64,000 nt of DNA from JAGOTP01 sp964600845 (GCA_964600845.1 CAZRJW010000003.1:1-64000); one strand, 5' to 3'. Shown: positions 1 through 8,535, counted from the stretch's first letter. Notes: generated from the sequence alone by a model not told the origin. Made by a program: numbers and translations.

Positions 1-446
1 AGCCATTTCAAATATTTGGCATAATTGCGATAGGTTACCAATATCTGCATCCCGAGTGTCACCGCGGTTATCAAAAGAAGCCACCCATAGGTCGGCAGTC
101 GTGGGACCACTAAGTTCGCGGACGCCGCCATCATCCCAAGATCCGCCCCCGCATTAATGCCGTTCGCAAGCGCGAGGAGGGCGATCAACAACCAAAGGAG
201 TGGAGCTGGGATGAGTGATCGCAGATTCTGAATCAGCCCTTTCCGTGTCACAATTGCCACGCGCCCACAAATTTCCTGAACGGCAATCAAGAGTGGAATC
301 GTCCACAACGCCAACCAGAGTGGTGCAAACCCAAACTGCACTCCCCCTTGAGAATAGGTCGCAATTCCCGAAGGATCATCATCAGAGGCACCCGTCACAA
401 GTCCGGGGCCAAGCATCTTTAGAAAACGTCGAAAACGATCAAGCAT
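1..446 (-). CDS. NRAMP-family divalent metal transporter (3' truncated by window edge)
   Basis: Partial integral membrane protein; only the first ~148 residues lie in the window. The N-terminus carries the stretch LGPGLVTGASDDDPSG (about residues 12-27), the position of the DPGN metal-binding motif in TM1 of NRAMP (MntH) proteins, here in the DDDPSG form found in NRAMP-related members, so the metal may not be manganese. Hydrophobic helices follow (PLWLALWTIPLLIAV, LLWLLIALLALANG). The start ATG at 446 is the first in frame. The family couples divalent cation import to protons. Substrate is inferred from the family only. Confidence 0.8.
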   Translation of the reverse strand, partial: MLDRFRRFLKMLGPGLVTGASDDDPSGIATYSQGGVQFGFAPLWLALWTIPLLIAVQEICGRVAIVTRKGLIQNLRSLIPAPLLWLLIALLALANGINAGADLGMMAASANLVVPRLPTYGWLLLITAVTLGMQILVTYRNYAKYLKW

Positions 447-493
447 GGCAAAGAGCGATGAGACCAAGTGATTCTACCATGAGCGGAATACAA

Positions 494-521
494 AACGAAC
501 CTCGGTTTGAGGTTCGTTTTT
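494..521 (-). terminator. Rho-independent terminator after ndk
   Basis: Inverted repeat ACGAACCTC / GAGGTTCGT with a 5-nt loop and a T-run on either side, 18 nt past the ndk stop codon. Could work in both directions. Confidence 0.8.
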
Positions 522-538
522 GATCGTATTGTTCGTTC

Positions 539-1123
539 TTACGCGATGAACCACTTTGGATCGTACTGTACGCGATCGTTCACGTGTTCGTACTTGTGCA
601 ATTCCACATCGCTGAACCAGAGCGGAATCTCGTAGGCTGACTCTTCTGGGTTGCCGGATGCGTGAATCAAGTTGCGGAGTGGACGGTTGTGTTCGTTTGA
701 AAGCGCGTAGGTGTCGTGAGAGTAGTCTCCGCGGATCGTCCCAGGAGCGGATGAGGCTGGTTCGGTTGCGCCGACCAACTTACGAACCAAGGAAACTGCT
801 TTCTCCCCTTCCAAGACCATCGCGATGATCGGAGCGGAGATCAAGAAGTCTACCAATCCGTTTTTAATCGCCGTGCCGTAGGAAATGTGATCTGGGAAGT
901 CGAAGGGCTGGCCGTTCGCTTCATATTTCGCTTTGGCTTTCTCGTAGACGCTACGCATCCACTCTTCTGTGAGTGCGTAGTGCTTATCCACGTCCTCGCG
1001 GACTGGGTGGACCATTTTCATGGCAACCATTTTAAGACCAACATCTTCGAACCGGCTGAGAATGCGACCGACGAGTCCGCGCTGAACTCCGTCGGGTTTG
1101 ATGAGGACGAGTGTCTGTTCCAT
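539..1123 (-). CDS. ndk: Nucleoside diphosphate kinase
   Basis: Transfers the gamma phosphate of ATP to NDPs through a phospho-histidine. The N-terminal QTLVLIKPDGVQRGLVG and the active-site block NLIHASGNPEESA (catalytic His154) are both present. At 194 residues it is longer than the ~140-150 of most bacterial enzymes. The extra length includes an insertion around residues 62-90 (YEANGQPFDFPDHISYG region), a form also seen in archaeal and CPR proteins, and a C-terminal extension. No Shine-Dalgarno precedes the ATG. It is divergent from rpmF. Confidence 0.95.
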   Translation of the reverse strand: MEQTLVLIKPDGVQRGLVGRILSRFEDVGLKMVAMKMVHPVREDVDKHYALTEEWMRSVYEKAKAKYEANGQPFDFPDHISYGTAIKNGLVDFLISAPIIAMVLEGEKAVSLVRKLVGATEPASSAPGTIRGDYSHDTYALSNEHNRPLRNLIHASGNPEESAYEIPLWFSDVELHKYEHVNDRVQYDPKWFIA

Positions 1124-1217
1124 GCGTCCGTTTATACCAGACTTTAGCCAAAACTTGCAAATTCTAGGCCTCCTTGATAGGCTGCGGCCATCTCAATTTC
1201 AATTCTGCACACCCCTT

Positions 1218-1520
1218 ATGAGTCTTCCCAGCCACCGCGCCACCTCCTCCCAAAAGCATCGTCGTGCTTCACACTTTGCGTTGGTTAAGCCAAATATCGT
1301 GATTGGCAAGAACGGCGCTGCCCACATCGGTCACCGCGTCGCCCCAAAGGCCACCGAATACAACGGTATTACCATTCACGTGAAGGGTCTCGAACGCCGT
1401 CTTCAGAAAGCGCTCGACAAAACACGTATGAAGGCCGATAAGCAGAAAGCAACGGCAGCCGAAGACAGCCACGATCACGACCACGCCGGTCATGACCATG
1501 CTGGCCACACCCACGCCTAA
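1218..1520 (+). CDS. rpmF: 50S ribosomal protein L32 with histidine-rich C-terminal tail
   Basis: Residues 1-60 match L32: basic N-terminus (SLPSHRATSSQKHRRASH), then GKNGAAHIGHRVAPKATEYNG. The zinc-ribbon cysteines of some L32 proteins are absent. The protein is 100 residues against a usual 55-65. The extra C-terminus ends in a His/Asp run (HDHDHAGHDHAGHTHA), which looks like a metal-binding tail. The start at 1218 gives the conserved Met-Ser-Leu-Pro; an upstream in-frame ATG would add an unlikely extension. The leader CACCCCTT is pyrimidine-rich with no Shine-Dalgarno. Followed by nusB. Confidence 0.85.
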   Translation: MSLPSHRATSSQKHRRASHFALVKPNIVIGKNGAAHIGHRVAPKATEYNGITIHVKGLERRLQKALDKTRMKADKQKATAAEDSHDHDHAGHDHAGHTHA

Positions 1521-1601
1521 TTTGCGGGTGTGATATACTAGACGGGTTGGGTTCGTTCTTTCGCTCCTTTCTTTTCAGACATTCCGTCCTGCACCTTCTT
1601 T

Positions 1602-2165
1602 ATGTCCAACCGCCATCTTGCCCGCGCTGTCGCCTTGCAGTCGCTCTATGAGTGGGATTTTTATCGTGGAGGCCGTGACCCAGTCGAAGTCGCTCAACGC
1701 AATTTAGAGGATTTTGCGTCGGAACTCGATGAAAAAGACTTCAGCATTAACACCGTTCAGGGTGTCATTGGGCATCACCCAGAGATTGATGCCACGATTC
1801 GGAAGTTCGCCCCAGACTGGCCGCTTGAGAAGATTACGACCGTCGATCGCAACATTTTGCGCATTGCCGCCTATGAACTCTTGTACAATGAAGAGATTCC
1901 GAGCAAAGTAGCCATCAACGAAGCCATCGAGCTGGCCAAAACCTTCGGCGGTGAATCCAGCGGACGCTTTGTAAACGGTGTCTTGGGTGCGATCTATCGC
2001 AATCAGGTCGCCCAGGGCGTCGTAAAGGGCGCAGATCAGCCAAAACCGGCAGATAGCGAGACTCCTTCGCACCCAGTCCTCATCAAAGCGGAGGTCGGAG
2101 CAAGCTTCGCCAGCCTCGACGATGACGACAGCTTCCTCCCCCACCCTCCCGCACCCCTCTCTTAA
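1602..2165 (+). CDS. nusB: Transcription antitermination factor NusB
   Basis: All-helical NusB fold. N-terminal SNRHLARAVALQSLYEWDF and the core VDRNILRIAAYELLYNEEIPSKVAINEAIELAKTFG followed by GRFVNGVLGAI are the standard family blocks (about residues 80-130). NusB pairs with S10 on boxA RNA to keep polymerase elongating through rRNA operons. A 45-residue C-terminal tail after the NusB core is low complexity. Start preceded by pyrimidine-rich CTTCTTT. The rnc gene follows 23 nt later, probably co-transcribed. Confidence 0.92.
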   Translation: MSNRHLARAVALQSLYEWDFYRGGRDPVEVAQRNLEDFASELDEKDFSINTVQGVIGHHPEIDATIRKFAPDWPLEKITTVDRNILRIAAYELLYNEEIPSKVAINEAIELAKTFGGESSGRFVNGVLGAIYRNQVAQGVVKGADQPKPADSETPSHPVLIKAEVGASFASLDDDDSFLPHPPAPLS

Positions 2166-2188
2166 ATTCATTCGCTGAACCTCCTCCT

Positions 2189-2935
2189 ATGGAACTCACA
2201 TTGCTGGGCCCGCTGGAGGAACGCCTGGGACACGTCTTTCGTGACCGGTCGCTCCTCCTGCAGGCAGTCACTCACCGCTCATACCTGAACGAACATACCG
2301 ATTTCCCCTATCCGCACAACGAGCGGTTGGAGTTTTTAGGCGATGCCGTCCTTGAGCTGATCGTGACCGAATTTTTGTACCTCAACTACGCCAATCCAGA
2401 AGGAGACCTTACGAACTGGCGTGCGGCCCTCGTAAACGCCAAAACATTGGCGGGAATCTCTCAAGAACTGCATTTCGAAGAGTTCCTTCTCCTCTCCAAA
2501 GGTGAGGCACGCGACAAAGACGGAAAAGCGCGCATGTACATCTTGGCGAACGCCATCGAAGCCATTATCGGTGCGATCTACCTCGATAGTGGCAACGAAG
2601 CGGCCTCCAAGTTCATCCATTCGAAGATCTTGTGCCACTTGCCGACAATCTTGGCGCTTGAGCTCTACAAAGACGCGAAGAGCAAATTCCAAGAAACGGC
2701 CCAAGAACTCCTTGGAAGCACCCCTACCTACAAAGTCCTGGAAGAAAAAGGACCAGACCACCAGAAAGAGTTCACCGTCGGTGTGTTTGTCGGACATGAG
2801 CTGATCGCGATTGGTCGCGGAACCTCAAAACAAGAGGCTCAGGTGGCCGCTGCTGAGGCCGGACTCGAAGCAAAAGGCTGGAGAGCACGCTCAACCTCAC
2901 TCGCCCCACAAAAGACCCCTCCAAACGAGGCTTAG
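2189..2935 (+). CDS. rnc: Ribonuclease III
   Basis: Double-stranded RNA endonuclease for rRNA maturation and mRNA decay. The RNase III signature NERLEFLGDAVLELIVTEFL is at about residues 45-65, with the second acidic cluster in NAIEAIIGAIYLD (~117-129). A C-terminal dsRNA-binding domain starts near residue 157 (KSKFQETAQELLGSTPTY) and ends with EAQVAAAEAGLEAKGW. Length 248 is normal. The preceding TCCTCCT is pyrimidine-rich rather than a Shine-Dalgarno. Confidence 0.96.
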   Translation: MELTLLGPLEERLGHVFRDRSLLLQAVTHRSYLNEHTDFPYPHNERLEFLGDAVLELIVTEFLYLNYANPEGDLTNWRAALVNAKTLAGISQELHFEEFLLLSKGEARDKDGKARMYILANAIEAIIGAIYLDSGNEAASKFIHSKILCHLPTILALELYKDAKSKFQETAQELLGSTPTYKVLEEKGPDHQKEFTVGVFVGHELIAIGRGTSKQEAQVAAAEAGLEAKGWRARSTSLAPQKTPPNEA

Positions 2936-2944
2936 AGCCAAACA

Positions 2945-2976
2945 AAAACAGCGGACCAACTGGTCCGCTGTTTTTG
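2945..2976. terminator. Bidirectional terminator between rnc and the Cys-rich gene
   Basis: Stem ACAGCGGACCA / TGGTCCGCTGT with a 2-nt loop, T5 on the right and A5 on the left, placed between two convergent genes. Confidence 0.85.
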
Positions 2977-2985
2977 TATTCCTTG

Positions 2986-4608
2986 TTACGATTGAATCAC
3001 TTGTTGCTCGTAGCAGACTTCACACAAGACCTCTTTCACCGACGATTCACGATAGCGGGAACGAAGTGGTGCCTGACACGTAACACAGGAACGATCCACC
3101 AAGGTGAGTGGCTGCAAGTCCTGCATGCGACGCAAGCGCCGAACGGTCGGATGTTCCGTGGGCAGTGCGACGCCCAACTCTTGGATCAGCTCAACCTCAG
3201 GGGTCACGGTGCGGAACGCGCGTACGCCATTTGTTTCTGGAAAACGCACCCAACGTGAACCAAGCTTCTTGGCCGCTTCTTCTGTTAACGGGTCTACCGC
3301 TAAGGCAAACGACCCGTTGTAGGCAAATAAGGACGCGTCGTAGGCCGGTGATTCGCCATAGATCCCCTCTTGGACGAGTTGCGCCTTGATGCGATCAAGC
3401 AGCGGCCAATACTCCTCTTCCGTATACTGAGTATTAAAGATGCAGAACTTTTTGTGTTGAAGGCCGATACAGCCAAAACAGTATTCACAGGCGTACAAAA
3501 ATTCTGAATATTCGACTTGAACGCAATCCTGAATCCCGGTGCAGGCCGTTGCTTCATAACAATTCACGCAGAACATGCCCGCGGTACAGCGTTCTGCTTC
3601 GACCCCATACAACAGATCGATACAATCTTTCGCGACCGACAACCCACACGAAGACCGTACCCGCTCCCCATCAACAATATCGATCCCATCGACATCGCGG
3701 CAGTTAACGAGGTCATCTCCGCTCGATCGTTCTGAAGCGTAGGTCGCACACGCTCTCCGTGTGGCCGTACCCCAGATGTCTTTGCGAATATGCGCTTGCC
3801 ACGCAGCAACGACCTGCGGATCACGAAGGTCAATCTCTGCCACACGCTTTTTGTAGGCTTCTTCATCAAGCTGCTCGTTCAAAAAACAGAATTTCTTGTT
3901 CCGCAGATTGATACACCCAAAGCAATCTTCACAGTTACGGCAATCGGCACAGAAGCGCAGATTCTGAGAAGCAAAACACCGTTCCGAATAGGCAGATCGC
4001 GCGCACTCGACACACGCGACGCACTCATAACACCATTCCGAACGGATACAGCTCGTCACATCGACCACGTGCGTACAAGTGACACATAAATCTGCGTAAG
4101 AACTGTCAGACATTTCGAGACCCGCATAGGTAAAATAACAATTCTTGAAGCCAAAATCATACAAAGCCCACGGACAGTTCTGGCTGGTTGTATCTTGAAT
4201 GATCGCTGGGCGTGGAACGGACCAAGAGAACGCTTTCCATTGTTCTGCGAACGGCTTCGTTAGATCGTAGGTCTGGGCATAGGTTCGGCCATCAAAAACA
4301 TCGCCGTAGAACTCGTTTGTCGGAATCACTTTCGCCGGTGATGCTTCGTCGAACATGCTAATAACATCCTTCCCATCGATCGTCCGCTTATACAGCTCAA
4401 ACCCACTCACGCGGGCAGCGATGCGCCGAAAACGTGCCAAGGGCGACAAACGCGACACACAGACTTTCAACGAACGGTATAGGTCTAAATCCGCTTGCGT
4501 GAACTCAAATGACTCCCCTGTTTCAAGGCAAGTTCTCGTCCCGGGACGCTGGCGTGCATGATGCTCGGCAATCGCTTGGTCAAAGAGAGGGGTACGTGAA
4601 GCGGGCAT
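2986..4608 (-). CDS. Cys-rich conserved protein of unknown function (CPR type)
   Basis: 540 residues from the ATG at 4608 (a longer frame reaches 4653 but adds an unlikely leader). Dozens of cysteines occur as CxxC and CxC pairs. Two internal segments resemble each other: CFGCINLRNKKFCFLNEQ with LDEEAYKKR, and CFGCIGLQHKKFCIFNTQ with YTEEEYWPL, which suggests an internal duplication. A final CxxC...CEVCYE knuckle lies at the C-terminus. The pattern suggests several zinc knuckles or a metal-dependent scaffold. I recall this protein type from Patescibacteria, where it is usually labelled hypothetical. No enzyme motif is visible. Confidence 0.7.
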   Translation of the reverse strand: MPASRTPLFDQAIAEHHARQRPGTRTCLETGESFEFTQADLDLYRSLKVCVSRLSPLARFRRIAARVSGFELYKRTIDGKDVISMFDEASPAKVIPTNEFYGDVFDGRTYAQTYDLTKPFAEQWKAFSWSVPRPAIIQDTTSQNCPWALYDFGFKNCYFTYAGLEMSDSSYADLCVTCTHVVDVTSCIRSEWCYECVACVECARSAYSERCFASQNLRFCADCRNCEDCFGCINLRNKKFCFLNEQLDEEAYKKRVAEIDLRDPQVVAAWQAHIRKDIWGTATRRACATYASERSSGDDLVNCRDVDGIDIVDGERVRSSCGLSVAKDCIDLLYGVEAERCTAGMFCVNCYEATACTGIQDCVQVEYSEFLYACEYCFGCIGLQHKKFCIFNTQYTEEEYWPLLDRIKAQLVQEGIYGESPAYDASLFAYNGSFALAVDPLTEEAAKKLGSRWVRFPETNGVRAFRTVTPEVELIQELGVALPTEHPTVRRLRRMQDLQPLTLVDRSCVTCQAPLRSRYRESSVKEVLCEVCYEQQVIQS

Positions 4609-4738
4609 ATTCGCCTCAAGCGTACCATTTAAAAAATATAAGCAAAGTTTCAATAGTTGGCGCGTTCTTCGTCATCGACCAAGACCTGCTCTACCATATT
4701 GCGAAAACCTAGGTTCCACGTTACTGTGTGCCCCGCAG

Positions 4739-4813
4739 GCGCCCTTAGTTTAACGGATAGAACAGCGGCCTTCGAAGCCGCTTATGGGGGTTCGATTCCC
4801 TCAGGGCGCACCA
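4739..4813 (+). tRNA. tRNA-Arg (anticodon TCG)
   Basis: Full cloverleaf: acceptor GCGCCCT / AGGGCGC, anticodon stem GCGGC / GCCGC with loop CTTCGAA (anticodon TCG, reads CGA), T-arm GGGGGTTCGATTCCCTC, and an encoded CCA. The 3' end is the left boundary of the accessory island. Confidence 0.95.
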
Positions 4814-4845
4814 TACAGAAGCCACGTTACCAGACGTGGTTTTTG
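4804..4845 (+). repeat. Left copy of island boundary repeat (tRNA-Arg 3' end plus its terminator)
   Basis: Includes the last nucleotides of the tRNA and the terminator hairpin CCACGT / ACGTGG with TTTTT. A 22-nt core is identical to the copy at 6861-6902, with TTTTTG also shared after two mismatches. The arrangement is that of an att duplication at a tRNA 3' end. Confidence 0.6.
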
Positions 4846-5017
4846 CGTTTGGTACAGGTGTTTTTAGCTCAATATTTGGCGATGAGCTCAACCATGCTTT
4901 CACCTCAGCAGATGGTGCGGTTGCCCACCCGTTGCCCAAAAAACTTTTTTCATCCTCCTTTTGGTCAAGAAGACGGATCGTAGAATGAATGGACTCAACC
5001 AGTAAACGCAAATCAAA

Positions 5018-5881
5018 TTAATGAGATAAAAACGTAGTCGTTCCGCTTATTGGAAGCTGAATTACTGTTGAAGTAGCGACCGAGAGGCCGCTTAAAACTG
5101 GATTTGCGGTCTGTGTTATGGAAAGCGTCTTCCCGTTTCTATCTTCCTCCGATAACTGACACACCTTAGGAGAAGCAAAAAACAGTGAAATACCTGCAAC
5201 CAAAATCGCACACATAGACAACAATAATACGCCCTCTTTTGTCCATCTTCGTTTTTTACTGAGTGCGGTCTCGTCATCATGGAAAGCGGTAAAATCAAAC
5301 CCTCGTCCTGAGCCAAGGATAACTACTTCAAATAGAAGCACAAACCCAATCAGTAATGCTGCCGTGATTAAAACAACTGCTAAGCCTTGAGCTGGGCAGC
5401 GTACCTCTTTGAAAAATTGGAAATCGACTGATACAAAAGTGAAAAAAGCAACAAACACCGTCAATCCTTCATATGCTTTTTTCTTATAGTCGTCTATATC
5501 TTGCTTCAGTCTCTCAAATTCTGTCGCGTTAATCTCCAAATTCTTAAGCTTGTTATTTATTTCATCTATTTCTTCTTTCGAAGGAATGGCCTTTTTAAGC
5601 TTTGATATCTGTTCTTGAATGGTAGATAGATCGCGCGCCTGCTTTTTTTGAATCGCTTGAATTATATCAGGCTGTCCATCTAGACCATCAAATTTTGGAT
5701 AACCAACCGACGTACCCCCTCCAGGGTTTTTTTCATCGGAAATAAAATTGTCACCATCCCAAGAAGCTGTCCCACCTTTTATCTGATACATGAATACGCC
5801 CTTATCAAGACCGTGTTTTATTGAGTCGAATGTAAGGCTGTCCTTATTCAAAGATGCTATTTTTTTATTCTTTTTGCCCAT
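5018..5881 (-). CDS. Coiled-coil protein with C-terminal membrane helices, unknown function
   Basis: 287 residues. The soluble N-terminal half ends in a Lys/Glu-rich coiled coil (about residues 75-135, including IQEQISKLKKAIPSKEEIDE). It is followed by three likely membrane helices (about 140-155, GLAVVLITAALLIGFVLLFEVV, and GVLLLSMCAILVAGISLFF) and an outside tail. GGGAG upstream of the ATG is a usable Shine-Dalgarno. It lies 5 nt after the upstream gene stop, so the two form an operon. No homolog recognised. Soluble domain plus coiled coil plus membrane helices is a layout also used by abortive-infection effectors, but nothing here proves that role. Confidence 0.6.
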   Translation of the reverse strand: MGKKNKKIASLNKDSLTFDSIKHGLDKGVFMYQIKGGTASWDGDNFISDEKNPGGGTSVGYPKFDGLDGQPDIIQAIQKKQARDLSTIQEQISKLKKAIPSKEEIDEINNKLKNLEINATEFERLKQDIDDYKKKAYEGLTVFVAFFTFVSVDFQFFKEVRCPAQGLAVVLITAALLIGFVLLFEVVILGSGRGFDFTAFHDDETALSKKRRWTKEGVLLLSMCAILVAGISLFFASPKVCQLSEEDRNGKTLSITQTANPVLSGLSVATSTVIQLPISGTTTFLSH

Positions 5882-5886
5882 ATTAT

Positions 5887-6579
5887 CTACTCCCAGAAGA
5901 AATCAATCATGGATGCGGATTGATTTAATGGCCAGGCTTCGAGAATAAAATCCGTTATGTTCGTGGTAGTAAAATTCGCCTCCTCCTCCTGGTGAGTATT
6001 AACATCTGAACTTATCACTAATGCTTTTGTCGCGTGAGAATCATTACGTTTCCTCTCCCCATACCCAATCTCAAAATATCTATTGCATCTTTTGGACAGG
6101 AACTTGGTGTCATGGGCAAAGGTCAAACTCATCGAGAAACTTGTCATTCGCTTTGCAACCGATGAGCTGAGTACAGTTCCATCAACGATCGGGATTAGCT
6201 CATCGTACTCTTTTACTGGATAGTGGGCGTGCGCAAGCACCCCAATTCTAATTATAGGCTCAAGATTTAAGCTATCCAGTATCTTCTTGGTTAAATCAAG
6301 CACCTTTCCTTTAATCGCTGGCTCTTTCGACAGATCCTGATCATCGCTCGTTACATTAAAGAAGATGTCCAGCTTTCCATTTACGAACTGAACAACAATC
6401 GAACTATCCTCCGAGTTTATTCGAAAAAATGAAGGTAAAACAATTTGATTAGCATTTGCAAGCTCTTTTATCTCAAATAATTTTGCAAATTTCTTATTAA
6501 AATTACTGAAGTCTTTTTCCTTGAGAAAGAGAGCTATTTGGTAGGAACCTGTAATCAATTTTTGAGCGTCTGGTTTCAT
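5887..6579 (-). CDS. Hypothetical soluble protein, first gene of the island operon
   Basis: 230 residues, AT-rich, no signal peptide or membrane segment. Mixed alpha/beta composition with segments such as SSIVVQFVNGKLDIFFNVTSDDQDL and EPIIRIGVLAHAHYPVKEYDEL. Not recognised. It is co-directional with the membrane coiled-coil gene and almost touches it, so the two products probably act together. Codon use is AT-rich compared with the housekeeping genes and opposite to the GC-rich cassettes next door. Confidence 0.55.
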   Translation of the reverse strand: MKPDAQKLITGSYQIALFLKEKDFSNFNKKFAKLFEIKELANANQIVLPSFFRINSEDSSIVVQFVNGKLDIFFNVTSDDQDLSKEPAIKGKVLDLTKKILDSLNLEPIIRIGVLAHAHYPVKEYDELIPIVDGTVLSSSVAKRMTSFSMSLTFAHDTKFLSKRCNRYFEIGYGERKRNDSHATKALVISSDVNTHQEEEANFTTTNITDFILEAWPLNQSASMIDFFWE

Positions 6580-6860
6580 ATAATGCCTGTATAGCTAACC
6601 ATGATTGCACTTGATTTCCAACTACCAAACTTAATACTTGCTTTTAAGAGCCCCAGTGGTTTGATTAAAAATCAAATAATCAGACTATTGCTTACATGTA
6701 AGACATAAAAAGCCCTCTTCGCTGCCAATAATTAAACATGGTCTATTCTTCCAGTAGATGATGCAGGGATAAGCCAACCCGTGACTATCATTCACGAGTG
6801 GGAGTAGCCGCACCGATCATACTTTGGCTTATTTTAAGCCAAATTAAAGCATTTTCCACG
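6580..6860. other. AT-rich intergenic stretch upstream of the island operon
   Basis: No coding frame of note. Contains the inverted repeat TTGGCTTA / TAAGCCAA near 6823-6841 and must hold the minus-strand promoter for the two-gene operon; TATACA at about 6588-6593 (minus strand) is a possible -10. Confidence 0.4.
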
Positions 6861-6902
6861 TGGCGTGCCATACAGAAGCCACGTTACCAAGCGTGGTTTT
6901 TG
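6861..6902 (+). repeat. Right copy of island boundary repeat
   Basis: Shares CCATACAGAAGCCACGTTAC and the following CA, then the TTTTTG tract, with 4804-4845; five mismatches over 42 nt. Only about nine nucleotides of the tRNA 3' end are kept. Confidence 0.6.
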
Positions 6903-6920
6903 TTTTTTCATGAACGAAAA

Positions 6921-6965
6921 TAGCTGCACGTTTCACCGAGCAGATATTCTCGTGAAGTGCAGCTA
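6921..6965 (-). terminator. Long 3' stem-loop of cassette A
   Basis: Near-perfect inverted repeat TAGCTGCAC ... GTGCAGCTA continuing inward with TTCAC / GTGAA and GAG / CTC. It lies 33 nt past the cassette A stop; a short TTTT follows on the minus strand. Confidence 0.6.
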
Positions 6966-6997
6966 GGGAAGTTGTCTTGCCTCGAGCGTTCTTTCGT

Positions 6998-8386
6998 TCA
7001 ACGGTCCGGAGGCATCAGACGGTTGAACGCGCCGACGAGAGCGCGACCGATCCTCGACTTGCGCGGCGGAGGGATGATCGGGTAGGTCGAGAGCCCCGCC
7101 GGGATCATCGTGAGGAGGAGCGTGCCGAACGTGAGGTTGCCCCACAGACGATGCTTCCACTCCGGCGCGGTGATCGCCGTGAGGAACATGGTGTACTCCT
7201 GGTGACGGAATCCTTCGGGATCGGTCAGGAACCGCTCCCTTGCCACTTCGTCCGTCTCCCACTTCTTGCTCCCGGGGACATCCTCCTTGGCCATGTACGG
7301 CCGGACGATCACCCGGTGCGATCCATAGGCGTTCTGGATGCTGTAGGCGATGGCTGCGAGGCCATCTCGCCAGCTCTCGTTCGAGAAGCCGACGACCATC
7401 AGCATCTCGGTTCGCATGCCGGCCGCCGTGCAGGCAGCACGGCAGGACTCGTACTCGGCCAGGGAGTTGTGACCCTTGTGGAGCCGCTTCCAGACCGCTT
7501 CCGACACGCCGTCGACACCGAAACCGATGGTGTGCAGGCCGTAACGTCGCAGACGGTGGAGGATCTGCGGGTCACGTTCGATCGCTCGCTTCGTCAGCTT
7601 GGTGGTCGCGAGCATGCGCGCACGGAAGTCGATCCCGTGGCTGACAGCGATGGAATGCGCCATCTGGAGCGCCTCTTCCAGCTTGTGCGGGGTTTGAAGC
7701 CCATCCAGGTTGGAAAGGTAGACGTTCATCTCCCGCAGGCCGTACTTCGCCATCAGACCCGCGATGCAGTCGACCTCGTCCATGAGTCGGTCGAGATCGC
7801 GGTACTCTTCGCGCTGGCCCTTGGAGGCGGCGCAGAAGTCGCAGATGTAGCCGCATCCCTGTGAGGTGAATAGGCAGAACTCTCGGGAGAGGTATGCCTT
7901 GAGGAGCTCCGGCGGGAGGCGCTCGAGCATGGGTCGCATCGAGACCTCGAACCGTCCCGGAATCCGCTTCAGCGTGACGTCGAGCGCCCGCTTCAAATCC
8001 TCGTCGTTCGCCACGTGACGCACGTCACCGTAGACGTCAGGCATGAAGATCCGATCGAACTGCTCGTGGGTCAGACGGGTCACGCCTTCGCCACCGACCA
8101 GCACCGGACGGGTGTATCCCAGCTTCCGGAGCTCGAGAACGAGCTCACGGACACGCGGGATGATCGGGGTCCCGAGAACCGTGAACCCGATGCGATCGCT
8201 GCTCAGCAAGATCTCGCGCGTACGCGGATCACTGAGACCGGTCAGGTTGAAGTCGAGGATCTCGACCTCGTACCCGCCTGCTCCGAGAAGTCTGCTACCG
8301 AGGTTCACGATGGTCCCCGGCAGGTATATCTCCACCCGCCAGGGATTGGCGGGTTGAATGAGACAGATACGTTCGACTGACTTCAC
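6998..8386 (-). CDS. Cassette A: B12-binding-domain radical SAM protein
   Basis: 462 residues. The N-terminal ~130 residues look like a Rossmann-type cobalamin-binding domain (LLGAGGYEVEILDFN, VLVGGEGVTRL), without the full DxHxxG motif. The radical SAM core has Cx3Cx2C at Cys178, Cys182 and Cys185 (QGCGYICDFC), binding the 4Fe-4S cluster that cleaves S-adenosylmethionine. The C-terminus carries a hydrophobic stretch (GTLLLTMIPAGL). The GTG start is set by AAGGAGG eight nt upstream. Composition is very GC-rich at third positions, unlike resident genes. Substrate unknown; similar proteins modify lipids or natural products. Single-gene unit, no operon partner. Confidence 0.8.
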   Translation of the reverse strand: MKSVERICLIQPANPWRVEIYLPGTIVNLGSRLLGAGGYEVEILDFNLTGLSDPRTREILLSSDRIGFTVLGTPIIPRVRELVLELRKLGYTRPVLVGGEGVTRLTHEQFDRIFMPDVYGDVRHVANDEDLKRALDVTLKRIPGRFEVSMRPMLERLPPELLKAYLSREFCLFTSQGCGYICDFCAASKGQREEYRDLDRLMDEVDCIAGLMAKYGLREMNVYLSNLDGLQTPHKLEEALQMAHSIAVSHGIDFRARMLATTKLTKRAIERDPQILHRLRRYGLHTIGFGVDGVSEAVWKRLHKGHNSLAEYESCRAACTAAGMRTEMLMVVGFSNESWRDGLAAIAYSIQNAYGSHRVIVRPYMAKEDVPGSKKWETDEVARERFLTDPEGFRHQEYTMFLTAITAPEWKHRLWGNLTFGTLLLTMIPAGLSTYPIIPPPRKSRIGRALVGAFNRLMPPDR

Positions 8387-8535
8387 GAAATCGACCTCCT
8401 TGTCTGCCGTGGACTGTTAACGTCGGTGCGTAGCGTAACTTCATCACGAACATGCCAAAAAGGCAATGTAATAAAAGGTTTTTCCGTCCCATCGATTAAT
8501 GTGAGACATCAGCACAGAAAACGAATTCATCATTC

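Larger units (their letters stand above)
4804..6902. mobile_element. Putative small tRNA-Arg-associated genomic island
   Basis: About 2 kb, clearly more AT-rich than its surroundings, holding only two minus-strand genes of unknown function and bounded by direct repeats derived from the tRNA 3' end and terminator. No complete integrase is present. A short minus-strand frame at 4745-5011 reads GWATAPSAEVKAW before running into the antisense tRNA; this could be the C-terminal remnant of a tyrosine recombinase or chance. Mobility is inferred from the repeats and composition. Confidence 0.45.

Noticed and set aside
4745..5011. 88-residue minus-strand frame across the tRNA-Arg gene
   Set aside because: Its C-terminal part is antisense tRNA translation (LRRPLFYPLN). 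At most the N-terminal part is an integrase remnant.
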